Assembly (NCBI GenBank): GCA_001970955.1
Contig: MPUH01000424.1
Span: forward strand, 1 to 55,302
Direction of reading: 5' to 3'
Origin: Stentor coeruleus
Taxonomy: Eukaryota > Ciliophora > Heterotrichea > Heterotrichida > Stentoridae
Length of the DNA: 55,302 nt
Part shown: positions 30,501 to 40,584 of the stretch, one piece after another
How the letters are laid out: every line of letters starts with the position of its first letter
Numbering within the stretch: the first letter of the stretch is position 1
The notes under the pieces: generated by a model
Databases searched by the model: none
What the model was told of the DNA's origin: nothing
What the model saw: the letters and a program-made list of their open reading frames with translations, nothing else
Program-made: the position numbers and the translations under genes

Positions 30501-32341
30501 TATTAACCAAAGCATTTTCTGTATTAAGCACAACACTCATCCCATATTTACAAAACATAAACAAATACTCTTGCATTGGTTCCTGTTCAATAAACCTTGA
30601 TGCAATATAAGAATAAGATACCCCTGCAGCTTTTGAGTATACAAAATCATTCAAATAAACTTTCCCTGAAATATCAATCAACATTATAGAATGCTTAACA
30701 CCTAAACGTGGATATTGAGCCATAACAGATATAAACTCATAGTCAAAAACTTCTAAAGTTATATCATTAACTTGCATTTTCTTAATAAGTGGGTCAAGTA
30801 ATACTGATGGGGGGATGTTTGAGTTCTGTTTAAAAAGTAAGATAAAATTACCCAATATAAACTCTCTAAAGTCAGACTGGGAATAATTTTCTACTAATAA
30901 AAAAGTTAAGGTTCTATATACAATAGCGGCAAAAGTGCTGTTTTTATCAGAAAGAAACTCTAGTAAATAAAACATGCTACTTATTGCCATAGTCTTTATA
31001 ATAACACTTTCATCTCGACAGTTTCTATTTATCAAACTTAAAACACTGTTAATAAGACTTTCATTTTCACCTATATTTGTAAAGAAAAACGTCACGAGCC
31101 TTATGATAAAATTAATCGACACAGCTCTTGAAGGATTAGGTCTACCACTTTCAGCTTCCTTATTCCCAAGATCAATCCAAAAAGCTACAACCCCAGAGTC
31201 ATAAATTTCATCAACAGTTGTCTTGCTTTCTATAATAAAATTTAAAAACTCGTCAATTAGTTCTATATAAATTTTAGGGTCAATAATAGTATTTCTTAAA
31301 TGAACAGTAAAAAGTTCTGAATAATTACTTTGGCCAACATGTAAAAGCATTTCTAATAAATTATGATATATACCTAGACCAAATCTTTTTATAGCGACCA
31401 TACATAAATCAAGGATTGAGTCGTATATAAACCAATTCCATAAATCATTTGTGAGGAATTTATCAGCGAGGTCTAAAGCTAGTTTTGTTATAACTGTAAA
31501 TGTTAGTTCAACAACTTCTTGATCTTTACTTAGAATACCAGGTTTTAAANGTTATAACTGTAAATGTTAGTTCAACAACTTCTTGATCTTTACTTAGAAT
31601 ACCAGGTTTTAAAGCATTCATGACAAATTTTAATGAACCTTCTTCATAACCTATTTCTATAAGCTCAGTAAGTTTATTTGTATATGAATAAATTTCTTGT
31701 AGCCACATTCTTATAGGTTCGAATTCATTTTTAAGCCCTTTAGCGACAATATGTGCTAGAAATTTACACCCTTGGGTTAGTAACCCAGCTCCTTGTTTAG
31801 GTTTTAATGAGAAATTGTGACAGAATGATAGTATTAAAAACTCAAGACAAGACTCGGAATCTTCTAAAGACTTCTCATCATCAATGTTTTCTATATCTAA
31901 GCCTCCTTCTGAGTTTTGAATCAACTTGTTTCCTTTATTAAAAGTTTTCTGAGGAGATTTAATTAATTCGGCTTCATAGAGTTGATGAAGAACTTCTATT
32001 AACATTTCTCTATCACCACCTATTATCAAACTTTTTGTGTCTGGGTCAAGGTTTATATTGAATAATTCTAGTGCTTGAGATAAAATGTTCCAATTGTATA
32101 ACTTTGCTGCTGGAGTTAAAGCTTGCTTTAGGGTGTTCATTTCTGGAAGAGGTGTTGAGAGTCTATCTAGTTTATTCTATGTAGCAGTTACTTTTAGTTG
32201 ATTTAATCTTTTGATAAGTTTGGTAAAAGCATGACCTGATTCGAAAGTTTGTATAAGATCAGCTGGAATTTTGTCAGGATTTGTTAGATGAAATAAGCCT
32301 GTTGACTTAAGCCAGTTGTAAATATTTTCTGGTACTTCCAT
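27559..32341 (-). CDS. Large CH-domain, ARM-like and coiled-coil protein, probably ciliary
   Basis: Built from exon 1 (32341-32192), a 15-nt intron (32177-32191) and exon 2, with the 64-base duplicated overlap at the N (31550) removed: 1567 residues, ATG to TAA. Residues 1-145 resemble the CH-like domain of SPEF/CLAMP-type ciliary proteins (NIYNWLKSTGLFHLT to IIGGDREMLIEVLHQLYEAE). About 200-640 is helical and ARM-like. Two regions look like degenerate EF-hand pairs, and about 1090-1330 is a highly charged Glu/Lys coiled coil. The last ~60 residues are SDK/SDR repeats. The architecture suggests an axonemal or central-apparatus protein, but I cannot name an ortholog. The break seen in the raw sequence is the gap artefact. 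Confidence 0.8.
27575..27752 (-). repeat. Low-complexity SDK/SDR-encoding repeat
   Basis: Short imperfect repeats of 9-12 bp (TCACTT/TATCAC on the plus strand) encode the C-terminal Ser-Asp-Lys/Arg tail of the CH-domain protein (for example SDKSDRSDKSDKSDRRDRKD). Such repeats are prone to length variation. Confidence 0.85.
31487..31613 (-). repeat. 63-bp direct duplication around single-N gap (assembly join)
   Basis: Bases 31487-31549 and 31551-31613 are identical copies either side of the N at 31550. The 64-base offset shifts the frame of the CH-domain gene; deleting one copy restores continuous coding (PGILSKDQEVVELTFTVITK), so it is an unmerged overlap. Confidence 0.92.
32177..32191 (-). 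other. 15-nt intron in CH-domain gene
   Basis: Sense sequence GTAACTGCTACATAG, between AAA and AAT codons; retention would place TAG in frame. Removal links the exon that holds the start codon to the rest of the CH domain. Confidence 0.88.
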
Positions 32342-32953
32342 TTTTTATATGCTTTGATTTAGAAAGATTTATGATGCTTTTAGGGGTGGATGGGAGGTTT
32401 TGGTTATAGTTTTTAGTGGAGGGAAATTTTTTTTTGGTTTTGGGTTATTAAGATTGGATTTTTTGCATGATTCTTGATTTGGGTTTTATGATAATAAAAG
32501 TGGATTTGAACAAAAATAATGATGAAGTTTGGGAAATTTACCTTTATTAAAATTCTAAGCTCAGCCTCAAGTACTTACTTACCTAATCAACTCTTATACT
32601 ATCCTAATAACTGCATATAATAATTCACATTAATCTCTTAATTAGCATAAAAAAATTCCACATTAGATTTACCTTTATTTAAATATCTAATCAAATCACA
32701 TCTAATCTATAACCTTAAACTTCTCATCAACCTAATCATTCCATATCATCTTAATCTCATTCATTAAAAACCTAAACATATCTTAAAAAAAACTTTCTCA
32801 ATTTCAAACATAACCTTCAAAAATGACCTAAAAAAAACCCATTCTATAAATCCTAACACTACAAAAATCTCCTTTCAAATCGTAATCATCGATCTTAAAA
32901 CCTCAAAACATTTTAACTTAAATTCCTTTTCAATCTATAAGTAAATTAATTTA
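32342..32953. other. Intergenic with strand-composition switch
   Basis: No gene seen. The plus strand is G/T-rich to about 32520, then strongly A/C-rich to about 32940. This again separates the 5' flank of one minus-strand gene from the 3' flank of the next. Confidence 0.5.
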
Positions 32954-33265
32954 TTATTTCTGCAAGAACGAATTCGGTAGTGCAACATAAAAGCTATCTA
33001 CAATACTTCCTTGATTATTACAAGTCCTAAACTCTCCTATTTTTTTATTTCCCGAGCAATAAAACGATGAAAAAGCATCAGTAGATTCAGTTAATGACTT
33101 ATATTTTTTGTATTCAAGCCATTCCTTCAAAGGTGGTGTTTCTGATTCAGAACTCAAACTTAATTCATTAAATTTACTTGAACTTCCTTCATCACCCAAA
33201 ACCTTATTCTCATTAACAAACTCAGTAGCTTTAATTTCACTAGGTAAAAAAACGCAACAGCCCAT
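32954..33265 (-). CDS. Small hypothetical protein with N-myristoylation-like start
   Basis: 103 residues, one exon, ATG start, TAA stop. It starts MGCCVFLPSE: Gly2 fits N-myristoylation, and Cys3 and Cys4 are possible palmitoylation sites, so it is probably a peripheral membrane protein. The rest is polar and Ser/Glu-rich with no recognised domain (SSKFNELSLSSESETPPLKE). The small size makes the call less certain, but the lipidation-type start and the flanking composition support a real gene. It is divergent from the CorA-type transporter gene. Confidence 0.6.
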   Translation of the reverse strand: MGCCVFLPSEIKATEFVNENKVLGDEGSSSKFNELSLSSESETPPLKEWLEYKKYKSLTESTDAFSSFYCSGNKKIGEFRTCNNQGSIVDSFYVALPNSFLQK

Positions 33266-33442
33266 ATTTTTATTATCCTCAGCATTGTAACAATGTTTTT
33301 ATTTAGAAGCCACACTAGTGAATATAGAAGAGTTCATAGTGAGGAAGGGGCAAAAACAAGAAGAATGCTTAGTTTTAAGAACAATTATGAAGATGTAATG
33401 CATAAATAGTCAAGTGAATGTTTTTACTATGATATTAGATCG

Positions 33443-34510
33443 ATGAAAATAAAAACAACAAATTTTATTGAAGCTAGTGATACAGCGGCTAAGCATAATA
33501 AAAACCAAGATCCTTATGCTATGATATTTATAGGACTTGAAGATGAGCAGATTTGGGAAATTCGTAGACTTTATAACCTACACCCTTTATTAGACTCAGA
33601 ATGTGAGTCTTCTTATTTTAACAACAAAGACTCGATGTTGGATTTTGAAGACTGTCTTTTTATTATCATCAACGATGCTGACTATAATAACGACGACCCT
33701 GAAATCCCAATTTCGCTTAAAATCATCAAGCGCGAGAATTTCCTTTTAATATTTTCTGAAGACGATCTTTATTGTATTGACAAGGTGTTCCAAGAAAACT
33801 CTAATGGGAATTTAAATGATAGTTCTCCACAGAAAATCAAAACCTTGTTTAATTCTGAAGAAAAAGACTCTACAATCCCTGAGTTTTGGTTTGAAATAAC
33901 AGAAGCAAATGGTTGTTCACCTACTGAAATTATTATAGTACGTTTATATGAATCACTTTATTGTAGACTTGAAGCATTTATATTAGATGCTGATTTAGAA
34001 GCTAGGGAATGTATGGATAGATGTAGGATTATCGGACCTGATGATAGAGTTGATTTTATTATAAGACTTAGTTCGAATAAGAAAAGACTTATTTATTTAT
34101 TTGATTTAGTCGACCCAAAGATTAAAATTTTAAAGAAACTTATTGGGTCGGGTAATGTTTCGGAAGGTTTGAAACATTATTTAAGATCATTACTTTCGAA
34201 AACTTATGTTTTTCAGCAAAGGTTGAGGATGAGTCAAAGCATGTTGAATACTGCTGAACATATTTATTCGGTACAGGTTGATCAAGCTTTGAATGACTAT
34301 TCGGATAAGCTTAATGAGATTTCAAGGTATTTCTCAGCGTTTTCTGCTATTTTTTTGCCGATGAATTTGATTGCTGGGTATTTCGGTATGAATGTTATTG
34401 TGCCTGGGCAGATGTATGAGAATTTGAACACTTTTATTATTATATGTGGGATTTGTATAGGGATTTTTATCCTTTTGACAATTTACTATAAAATCAAGAG
34501 ATGGATATAG
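33443..34510 (+). CDS. CorA-type divalent metal transporter
   Basis: 355 residues, one exon, ATG start, TAG stop. A long alpha/beta and helical cytoplasmic N-domain leads into two C-terminal transmembrane helices: about 295-316 (FSAIFLPMNLIAGYFGMNV) and about 328-350 (FIIICGICIGIFILLTIYY). The invariant GMN motif of the CorA superfamily is present in the loop after helix 1 (YFGMNV). The protein forms a pentameric channel for Mg2+ (CorA) or other divalents (ZntB branch); I cannot tell which ion. The length is normal. The membrane compartment is unknown. The next gene starts 25 bp downstream. Confidence 0.92.
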   Translation: MKIKTTNFIEASDTAAKHNKNQDPYAMIFIGLEDEQIWEIRRLYNLHPLLDSECESSYFNNKDSMLDFEDCLFIIINDADYNNDDPEIPISLKIIKRENFLLIFSEDDLYCIDKVFQENSNGNLNDSSPQKIKTLFNSEEKDSTIPEFWFEITEANGCSPTEIIIVRLYESLYCRLEAFILDADLEARECMDRCRIIGPDDRVDFIIRLSSNKKRLIYLFDLVDPKIKILKKLIGSGNVSEGLKHYLRSLLSKTYVFQQRLRMSQSMLNTAEHIYSVQVDQALNDYSDKLNEISRYFSAFSAIFLPMNLIAGYFGMNVIVPGQMYENLNTFIIICGICIGIFILLTIYYKIKRWI

Positions 34511-34535
34511 GTAGTAATATTTTATTATAATTATA

Positions 34536-35429
34536 ATGGACTCAATATCAGAAGCCCGATCAATACAAAGAGAAATCCAAGAGTGTAAGAAAGAGATAAT
34601 TTTGCTAGAAAAGGAGTTAAGAAGAAATGGGTTCGAGGAAGCTTTTCAAGGCAAAATTTCTATACAAGAAAAACTCAGACAAGAAATGGTCAGTTTAAAT
34701 TCTGAGCTCCAGCAGCTGAAACAAGAAATCTCTAAACTTAGACATTCACAAGAAGAAGTTGAAAGGCAGGAGATCAATAATTTGAAATTACAAATTGAAC
34801 AAGTAAAAAAAGAAAACATTCATTTAATGGCCCAAGAAGAGCAACTAAAAAAATCAGACCAACTTTTGGATATCAATCAACAGAATTACATATACGGAAT
34901 GTATCAAAGACGATTAGGTCCAACAGAGAGAGAAAATGCTGAAACTTCAAAAAAAATCAAAAAATGTGAAGAAGATATAGAAAAACTTAAAGAAAAATGT
35001 GAAAAAGTTAAATGTAGGTATCCAGGAGGGCATTTAGAAAAACTAAAACAAACACAAGATCATCTTTTAGAAATCCAAGAAAAAGAAAACGCAATTAAAC
35101 AACAAGTTTCTCTTTTTGAAGGAGAAATAAAATCGTTAAAAGACACACCAAAACAGAGTAAAGATGAAATCCTACAAGCAATACAAGATATGACAATGCA
35201 AATTGAAAAAGATAGAATCAAATCAAATCAACTTGAAAGAAGGGTAAAAGAAAAAAATCAAGAACTTAGAATAGCCAAACTCACAATCCCAAAAACAAAC
35301 GGCAGTCATTCTTTATATAAAGATATTGAGTTGCTAAGCTGTATTTTAGTAGATAAAATTGGTGAGCTTAGTGATGTTACTAGAGAAATTGAAGATCTTG
35401 AAGAAAAAATTAATAGTTTAAGTACTTAA
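34536..35429 (+). CDS. Coiled-coil protein of unknown function
   Basis: 297 residues, one exon, ATG start, TAA stop. Nearly the whole length is predicted coiled coil, rich in Glu, Lys, Gln and Leu (for example LQQLKQEISKLRHSQEEVER), with a break around residues 108-135 (INQQNYIYGMYQRRLGPTER) and a short C-terminal helix pair. There are no enzyme motifs or membrane segments. It follows the CorA-type gene by 25 bp on the same strand. Probably structural, possibly ciliary or basal-body associated, but nothing in the sequence fixes that. Confidence 0.75.
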   Translation: MDSISEARSIQREIQECKKEIILLEKELRRNGFEEAFQGKISIQEKLRQEMVSLNSELQQLKQEISKLRHSQEEVERQEINNLKLQIEQVKKENIHLMAQEEQLKKSDQLLDINQQNYIYGMYQRRLGPTERENAETSKKIKKCEEDIEKLKEKCEKVKCRYPGGHLEKLKQTQDHLLEIQEKENAIKQQVSLFEGEIKSLKDTPKQSKDEILQAIQDMTMQIEKDRIKSNQLERRVKEKNQELRIAKLTIPKTNGSHSLYKDIELLSCILVDKIGELSDVTREIEDLEEKINSLST

Positions 35430-35547
35430 TATTAGAAAAATAAGAATATTTAGACTTTTATATGAATATTTATCAGTAAGATTTTATAATGTGAATTAAT
35501 AATATGAATATCTTAGCGTATCTAAAAAGGCAAGAAAGAATATAATT

Positions 35548-37704
35548 ATGATAAGTGAAGAGACTATGTTTTTAGTATGCTGGGCTAATGATAAATCCCA
35601 AAACGAAAAATCTCCAATTAAATGGTTGCAGAATTCACATGATGGGATTCAAGAGATGTGGAATTTTATTATCAATTGTAGTAGTGGAGATTTTTTCTTG
35701 AGGCTTCTAAGTGAAATGTGATTAATATATAGAAATCCAAATTATTTCCATATACCATATGCCTCAGAAATTATATCAGACCTTTTCAAACAGATATCAA
35801 AATTTTTCGAAGACCACTTCTTAAATTCTCAAGAATACTGTATAAGATTATCCTCAATAATCAATTTAGAACTAGGAAAAATCGAACTTCTTGAAACAAT
35901 ATTCCTTATTTCCTTTATAACATCACTATACCAAGAGTCATGTCTATTCAGTGAAACTCTATGTTACGATAGAAATCTGCCTAAAGTATTAAAGCTTTCT
36001 TTCTCAATTCTCCTTAAAGCTATAAACAAGCTTAAAATCCTCGAAAGCAACCCAACAACAATCAAACCAAGCCAATCTATAAAAAACCCTCACAGAATCT
36101 CTAAAACCTGTAATGGGAAAAGACGTAGACAAGAAGAATTATTAGATGAACTTGAAGTTCAAAGGTCAACTATTTTTAAACTGAAAAAGAAACTTAAAGA
36201 AAAAGAAGAAGAACTTGAAACATTAGTCATATCTTCAAATAATATAGGGCATATAGAAAAATTTGACATAAAAGTCTTCACAAAAATGCGAGTATTAGAA
36301 GAAACACTATGGAAAAATCGTGAAGCATTTGATGATAAAAACAAGAAAATCCACGAACTGACAAATGAAATCCATAAACTTGAAGATCAAATTGATTTGA
36401 TCAAATATGATAAGGAAAAACTAGAAATTGCTTATGAGAAACTTCAAAGCTATGTTGTAAAAATAGACAATTATCAGAAAATCGAAAAAGAGAATACTGA
36501 GTTAAAAAAAAAACTCAAGGAATCATATCACGACAAAGAAACTCTTTTGATTGAAATAAACTACCTTAAAGTGAATAAAAAAAGAGCTGAAATGCTTGAA
36601 AATCAAATTTCGTCACTCCACAACGAGAAATACGAAATTACCAAAGAACTCTCAGATCTAAAAACTAACTTCAACAAACTTAAAGAACATCATATACAAC
36701 AATCACAATTACTATCTCAAATCCCTATACTCAAAGAAGAAATTTCATTTCTTAAAAACCAAAACAACACCTCAACTTTAAGTAGCCAAAGAACTTCAAT
36801 TGCAGAAGAAAATGAAAAAAGCCTTTTTGTAGAAGAACTTGAATGCAAAATTGAAACCCTCAATCGAGATAATAAACAACTTACAATTTCAATACAAGAA
36901 AAAGAAAACCTTTTAAATCTCTTACAACAAATGCAAACTTTAGGTACAAGTTCAGAACTTTCTATGCTTAGACAATCAAAACTTGAATATGAACTTTATG
37001 AACATAAACTTAATTCAGCAATTACTATAGAAGATTTGAAAAAACAAAAAAATTGTATGGAAGAAATAGTTGAAGATATTAAAATACAAAAAAAAATTGT
37101 GGAAAATGAATTAGAAGAAAGCAAAAATGAAGTTAAAAATACACAAAAAAAAATCGAAGAACTTAATCGGCTTATGGAAAACCTTAGAAATGAGAATATA
37201 AAACTAAGAGAAATTAATACAAAACTTAGGATTGCTAATGAGAGTAAATTGGCTATGAAGAATAATGAAAATATTGTGTTAGAATATGAAAAATTGAAAA
37301 ATGAATATAGTGAAACTTTACAGTTGAATTGTTCGTTGAAAGCTGAGAATAAATATTTAGAAGAATCGATTGAGAAGAAAAGGAAAAAAGCTAATTTACA
37401 AGTTAGGGGTTCACAAGGGAATAAAGGTAATAATAGTTTTAATGAGGCTGTTAATGGTTTAGATGAACTACAAAGGTTATTAGAAAGTTTTAATGTTTGT
37501 GAAGAGATTAGGGATAAAATTTTAAACGTTAAGGAAAAGATTTTGGGTTTGAATTGTATTGATAATGATAAAGAGAGTTATGAAAATATCATAAATGAAC
37601 TAAAGAATAAAATGAATATTGAAGCGAGTAAGAAGTATGACGCGGAACGGAAATGCTTAAATCTTATAAGACACATGAGAGATCTTGAAGGATATAGACA
37701 ATAA
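35548..37704 (+). CDS. Hook-like coiled-coil protein (candidate dynein adaptor)
   Basis: Two exons across a 15-nt intron (35718-35732) give 713 residues, ATG to TAA. The first ~150 residues resemble a Hook domain: SPIKWLQNS near the start, then FFLRLLSEINPNYFH (Hook form: vl.qIdp.yF) and INLELGKIELLETIFLISFI (Hook form: ..aaeLgrmlqLiLgcav). Residues about 205-710 are long coiled coil. Hook proteins link cargo to cytoplasmic dynein and dynactin. The similarity is by pattern and length only and the domain is divergent, so an unrelated coiled-coil protein is possible. Without the intron a TGA would end the frame after 57 codons. Confidence 0.6.
35718..35732 (+). other. 15-nt intron in Hook-like gene
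   Basis: GTGATTAATATATAG. It splits a codon (AT|A). Retention gives an in-frame TGA immediately. It is the only intron here starting GTG instead of GTA. Confidence 0.85.
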
Positions 37705-37830
37705 TTGTATTATATTAAATAACCTTACTCTATTAAATAATATAAATTACTTTATAAAATAACAAATTTCCTCTATATAATAATTACCCTACTCTACAGT
37801 TTATAAAAAAACTAATTTATTTTAAGAACT

Positions 37831-38985
37831 TTATATACTTTTTAATACTCCAATAGAAATAAGTGTGTCTTTCATATCAGATAACCAAGCTTCAGTCCTA
37901 AGTTCATGAATTTCAGCTTCAAAATGATGTATAACATTAACTACTAAATGTGAACTTTTCTCACAATGCCTAACATAAACCACATACAAAAAATCAATCT
38001 TAAAAGCATAAAGTCCTTGATCCTAACTATCCAATACCTGATGTTTTAATTTTGTATGTACAGTACTAGGATCTTGTGATAAAACTTCTCTTATAATTTC
38101 AATCCAATCTTCTTCAGCCGTATAAAACTTAAGTGGGTATTTTTCTTTAATAATCCTAATCCTTTCAATAGCATAATCATGAAATTCTACATCATAAATA
38201 TAAATAGGGTTTTTTATATATCCAGGCATTGAAAACTCATTAAGACAATCAGCTGGATGATAAGGTTTTATATCTAAAATCGGTGTTTCATCAATTAAAT
38301 CAATTCCTGAAACCATGATTTTTTTCCCATCAATTTTCATAATTTTACACAAAGATAGACCTATAGGATTATATCTATGTGGTGTCCTTGTAGCAAAAAT
38401 CCCTTTTTTCTGCCCATTAAGTCTTGGGGGTTTAACTTTAGATTTAAGTTTGCTATGAGTTGATTTATGGAAAACAAAAATCAGCCAGATATGAGAAAAC
38501 TCTTCAAGACCATCAAGAGAATCAGCATTAACATGATTAAGTAAAGTGATTTCTCCACGTGAATATTTAGAATAAAAGCCTGTATTTTTATTACTTTGTC
38601 TTGGTGTGCCGAATTTTTCACTAAAACAACTAGAAATAAACCCAATGGGCTGCATGGCAAAAGCTGGGTCAATAGGCTGAAGAGGAGTTTGGATTTTTTG
38701 GGCAAGTCTTATGTTGATTATCCCGTTTTCTGTAGAGACTTCACTCATTTCTTGGGTTTTAGGAAGACTTTCAATGATAATATCACACCATTCGCATGGG
38801 TTATAGAAAGTGTTTAAGGCTTTATTGGTTTTCATTACTGTTCTTAACACGGTAAAAGTACATAAATCCCCTCTTTCTTGTACTTTAGGACAAAGAAATT
38901 CCCAAGGCAGCCAGTCACATATTGGTAAGGTGTTAGATTCCATAAGTCTTGTTACTGTAGTCTTGAAAATATCAGCAAAGTCCAT
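37831..38985 (-). CDS. TRMO: TrmO-type tRNA methyltransferase with ArgRS-like N-terminal domain
   Basis: Two exons across a 15-nt intron (38023-38037) give 379 residues, ATG to TAA. Residues about 111-320 are the TrmO/YaeB (UPF0066) domain: QPIGFISSCFSEKFGTPRQ, LEEFSHIWLIFVFH, KPPRLNGQKKGIFATRTPHR, YNPIGLSLCKI and DIKPYHPADC. The exon 2 tail (DPSTVHTKLKHQDQGLYAFK) is the family's C-terminal extension. TrmO uses S-adenosylmethionine to N6-methylate t6A37 in ANN-decoding tRNAs. Residues about 1-97 instead resemble the arginyl-tRNA synthetase N-terminal (Add-1) domain: GDLCTFTVLRTVMKTNKAL and NGIINIRLAQKI match its GDyq...a..l and pGFINI.L motifs. That domain contacts the tRNA elbow, so it could aid tRNA binding. 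The core call is certain; the fusion reading is an inference. Confidence 0.9.
38023..38037 (-). other. 15-nt intron in TRMO gene
   Basis: Sense sequence GTATTGGATAGTTAG, between CAG and GAT codons; retention ends the protein at TAG. Splicing restores the conserved C-terminal domain. Confidence 0.88.
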
Positions 38986-39319
38986 TTATTGTAAATTTTT
39001 AGATAAGCTTAAGTTAAAGGGGATATTTTTTTTAGGAATTTTAGATGTTAAAGATGTGGCTTTTTTAGGATAAAAATTATAATTTGCATGTAGAAAATGA
39101 TGAGTTTTGGTAAAGTAAACTTTTTTTATTCTTTTAAAATAAAAATAGGATTATAATACCAACTTCTTTGTGTGATAGTTTTATTATCATAATAATCAAT
39201 TAAAATTGTCTATATACGCACTTGTCTAATATTATTATAAAATTATTTATGTAAAATATAACACAAATAAAAAGATCAAAAATTGTCTAGCATACTTCTA
39301 ATAAACTAAATGTTTTTAT
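38986..39319. other. Intergenic, no gene seen
   Basis: The first ~130 bases are G/T-rich on the plus strand (5' flank of the TRMO gene); the rest is AT-rich without a supported feature. Confidence 0.45.
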
Positions 39320-40051
39320 CTATTTAATGCTTTCTGAGTAATTTATGTCTGGTATCACTTGCTGTCTTAGACTAATATTTGGAATTTTGATAATATTTAT
39401 CAAATTACTAACAAATTTATCTCCCTTAATTTTCATACTTTTACACATGCTAAGGAAATAATTTTCATTTTCTATATAAAGGTCATGATATGCATCTGTA
39501 TGAGTAAGGCCACAAATAACATTGTAAAAGCATTCATTAATATATGAATTAATTTTTTCCTGTACAAGTAGACTTTTAGGTGCAGCGCTTTTGAAATCTT
39601 CTTCTATAAAAACAAAAAGAATTTCATCAAACATCAAAACTTGAGGGCTTGTCAAAGAAAAGTTGAAATTTCCTTTTACTTCTTTAATAGTTATTATATT
39701 AATGCATAAGGCTGTTGACAAATGATAAAGATCAGTGAATCTACCACTTAGTGCTGAAATTTCATTATATATTTCATCACTTGAATTCAAATAGCTTAAA
39801 AAAGTATCTTTTTTGTCTGGTGCCATAAAATTGAATAGTGAAATAAGATTTTCGAAATCAGTTTTACCAATATTTAGTATATGCAATCTGAATAAAGTTT
39901 ACATTGATAAGATTGTTGGTAAAAATCGATATGATTTACAGCTAGCTATTGCTTGTCTTAAATACGAGTCTAAAGCAGCTGAAATAGGGTTCAAATAAAT
40001 TTTGTTAGTAATTTCAAGGCCATCATTCCCATTGAACAGGATTTTTTCCAT
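39320..40051 (-). CDS. Hypothetical two-exon protein
   Basis: Joining ATG at 40051 to the downstream frame across a 15-nt intron (39888-39902) gives 238 residues, TAG stop. I do not recognise it. It starts MEKILFNGNDGLEITNKIYL, is mostly helical with alternating hydrophobic patterns (HLSTALCINIITIKEV), and has no membrane segment or known motif. The consensus intron and the frame it restores are the main reasons to accept it. It is convergent to nothing and lies between the TRMO gene and the second DYRK gene. Confidence 0.65.
39888..39902 (-). other. 15-nt intron in hypothetical gene
   Basis: Sense sequence GTAAACTTTATTCAG. It splits a codon (AT|A); retention gives ATG TAA, an immediate stop. 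Confidence 0.82.
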
Positions 40052-40584
40052 ACTTATAATTATAAAGTATTTTATGTAAAATTTATCTATATTATAATAT
40101 ACAAAGGATTATATTTATATGATTAATAAAATTAGATGCTTTTGTGAAAGTGTTATTATTAAATGCTATATTTAATGTTTATTAACATTTTAGGTATCAT
40201 ACTAAATGCACGGGAGGGGAAGTTTTTATGGATTAAATACATTAAAAATCAATATTTATATATTTACTACAATATATCCTTTAGCCAGCATCTATATCTA
40301 AATAAATATCTTTATATCCATATTAAACCCTTTACTATAAACACAAAAATTTACAATTATCCATATCAAGATAAATATTTCCCTAATTTAAATCAAAAAC
40401 AAACATTTCTTATCCACGTCCCCAATTATTAATTTCAAATACTTTCTCATACTAAAAAAAACCTAATCTTAAACATGCATCTCCTTTAATATCATACCCA
40501 GCTTTTATTGTCAAACTCTTTCAAAAGCAAAAAACTTATATCTTATAGAAAAATTTCCAAATCTCAACTCTTCATAAATTATTA
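40052..40584. other. Divergent intergenic region
   Basis: No gene seen. The right part (about 40250-40584) is A/C-rich on the plus strand, as in 5' flanks of plus-strand genes here. Confidence 0.5.
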
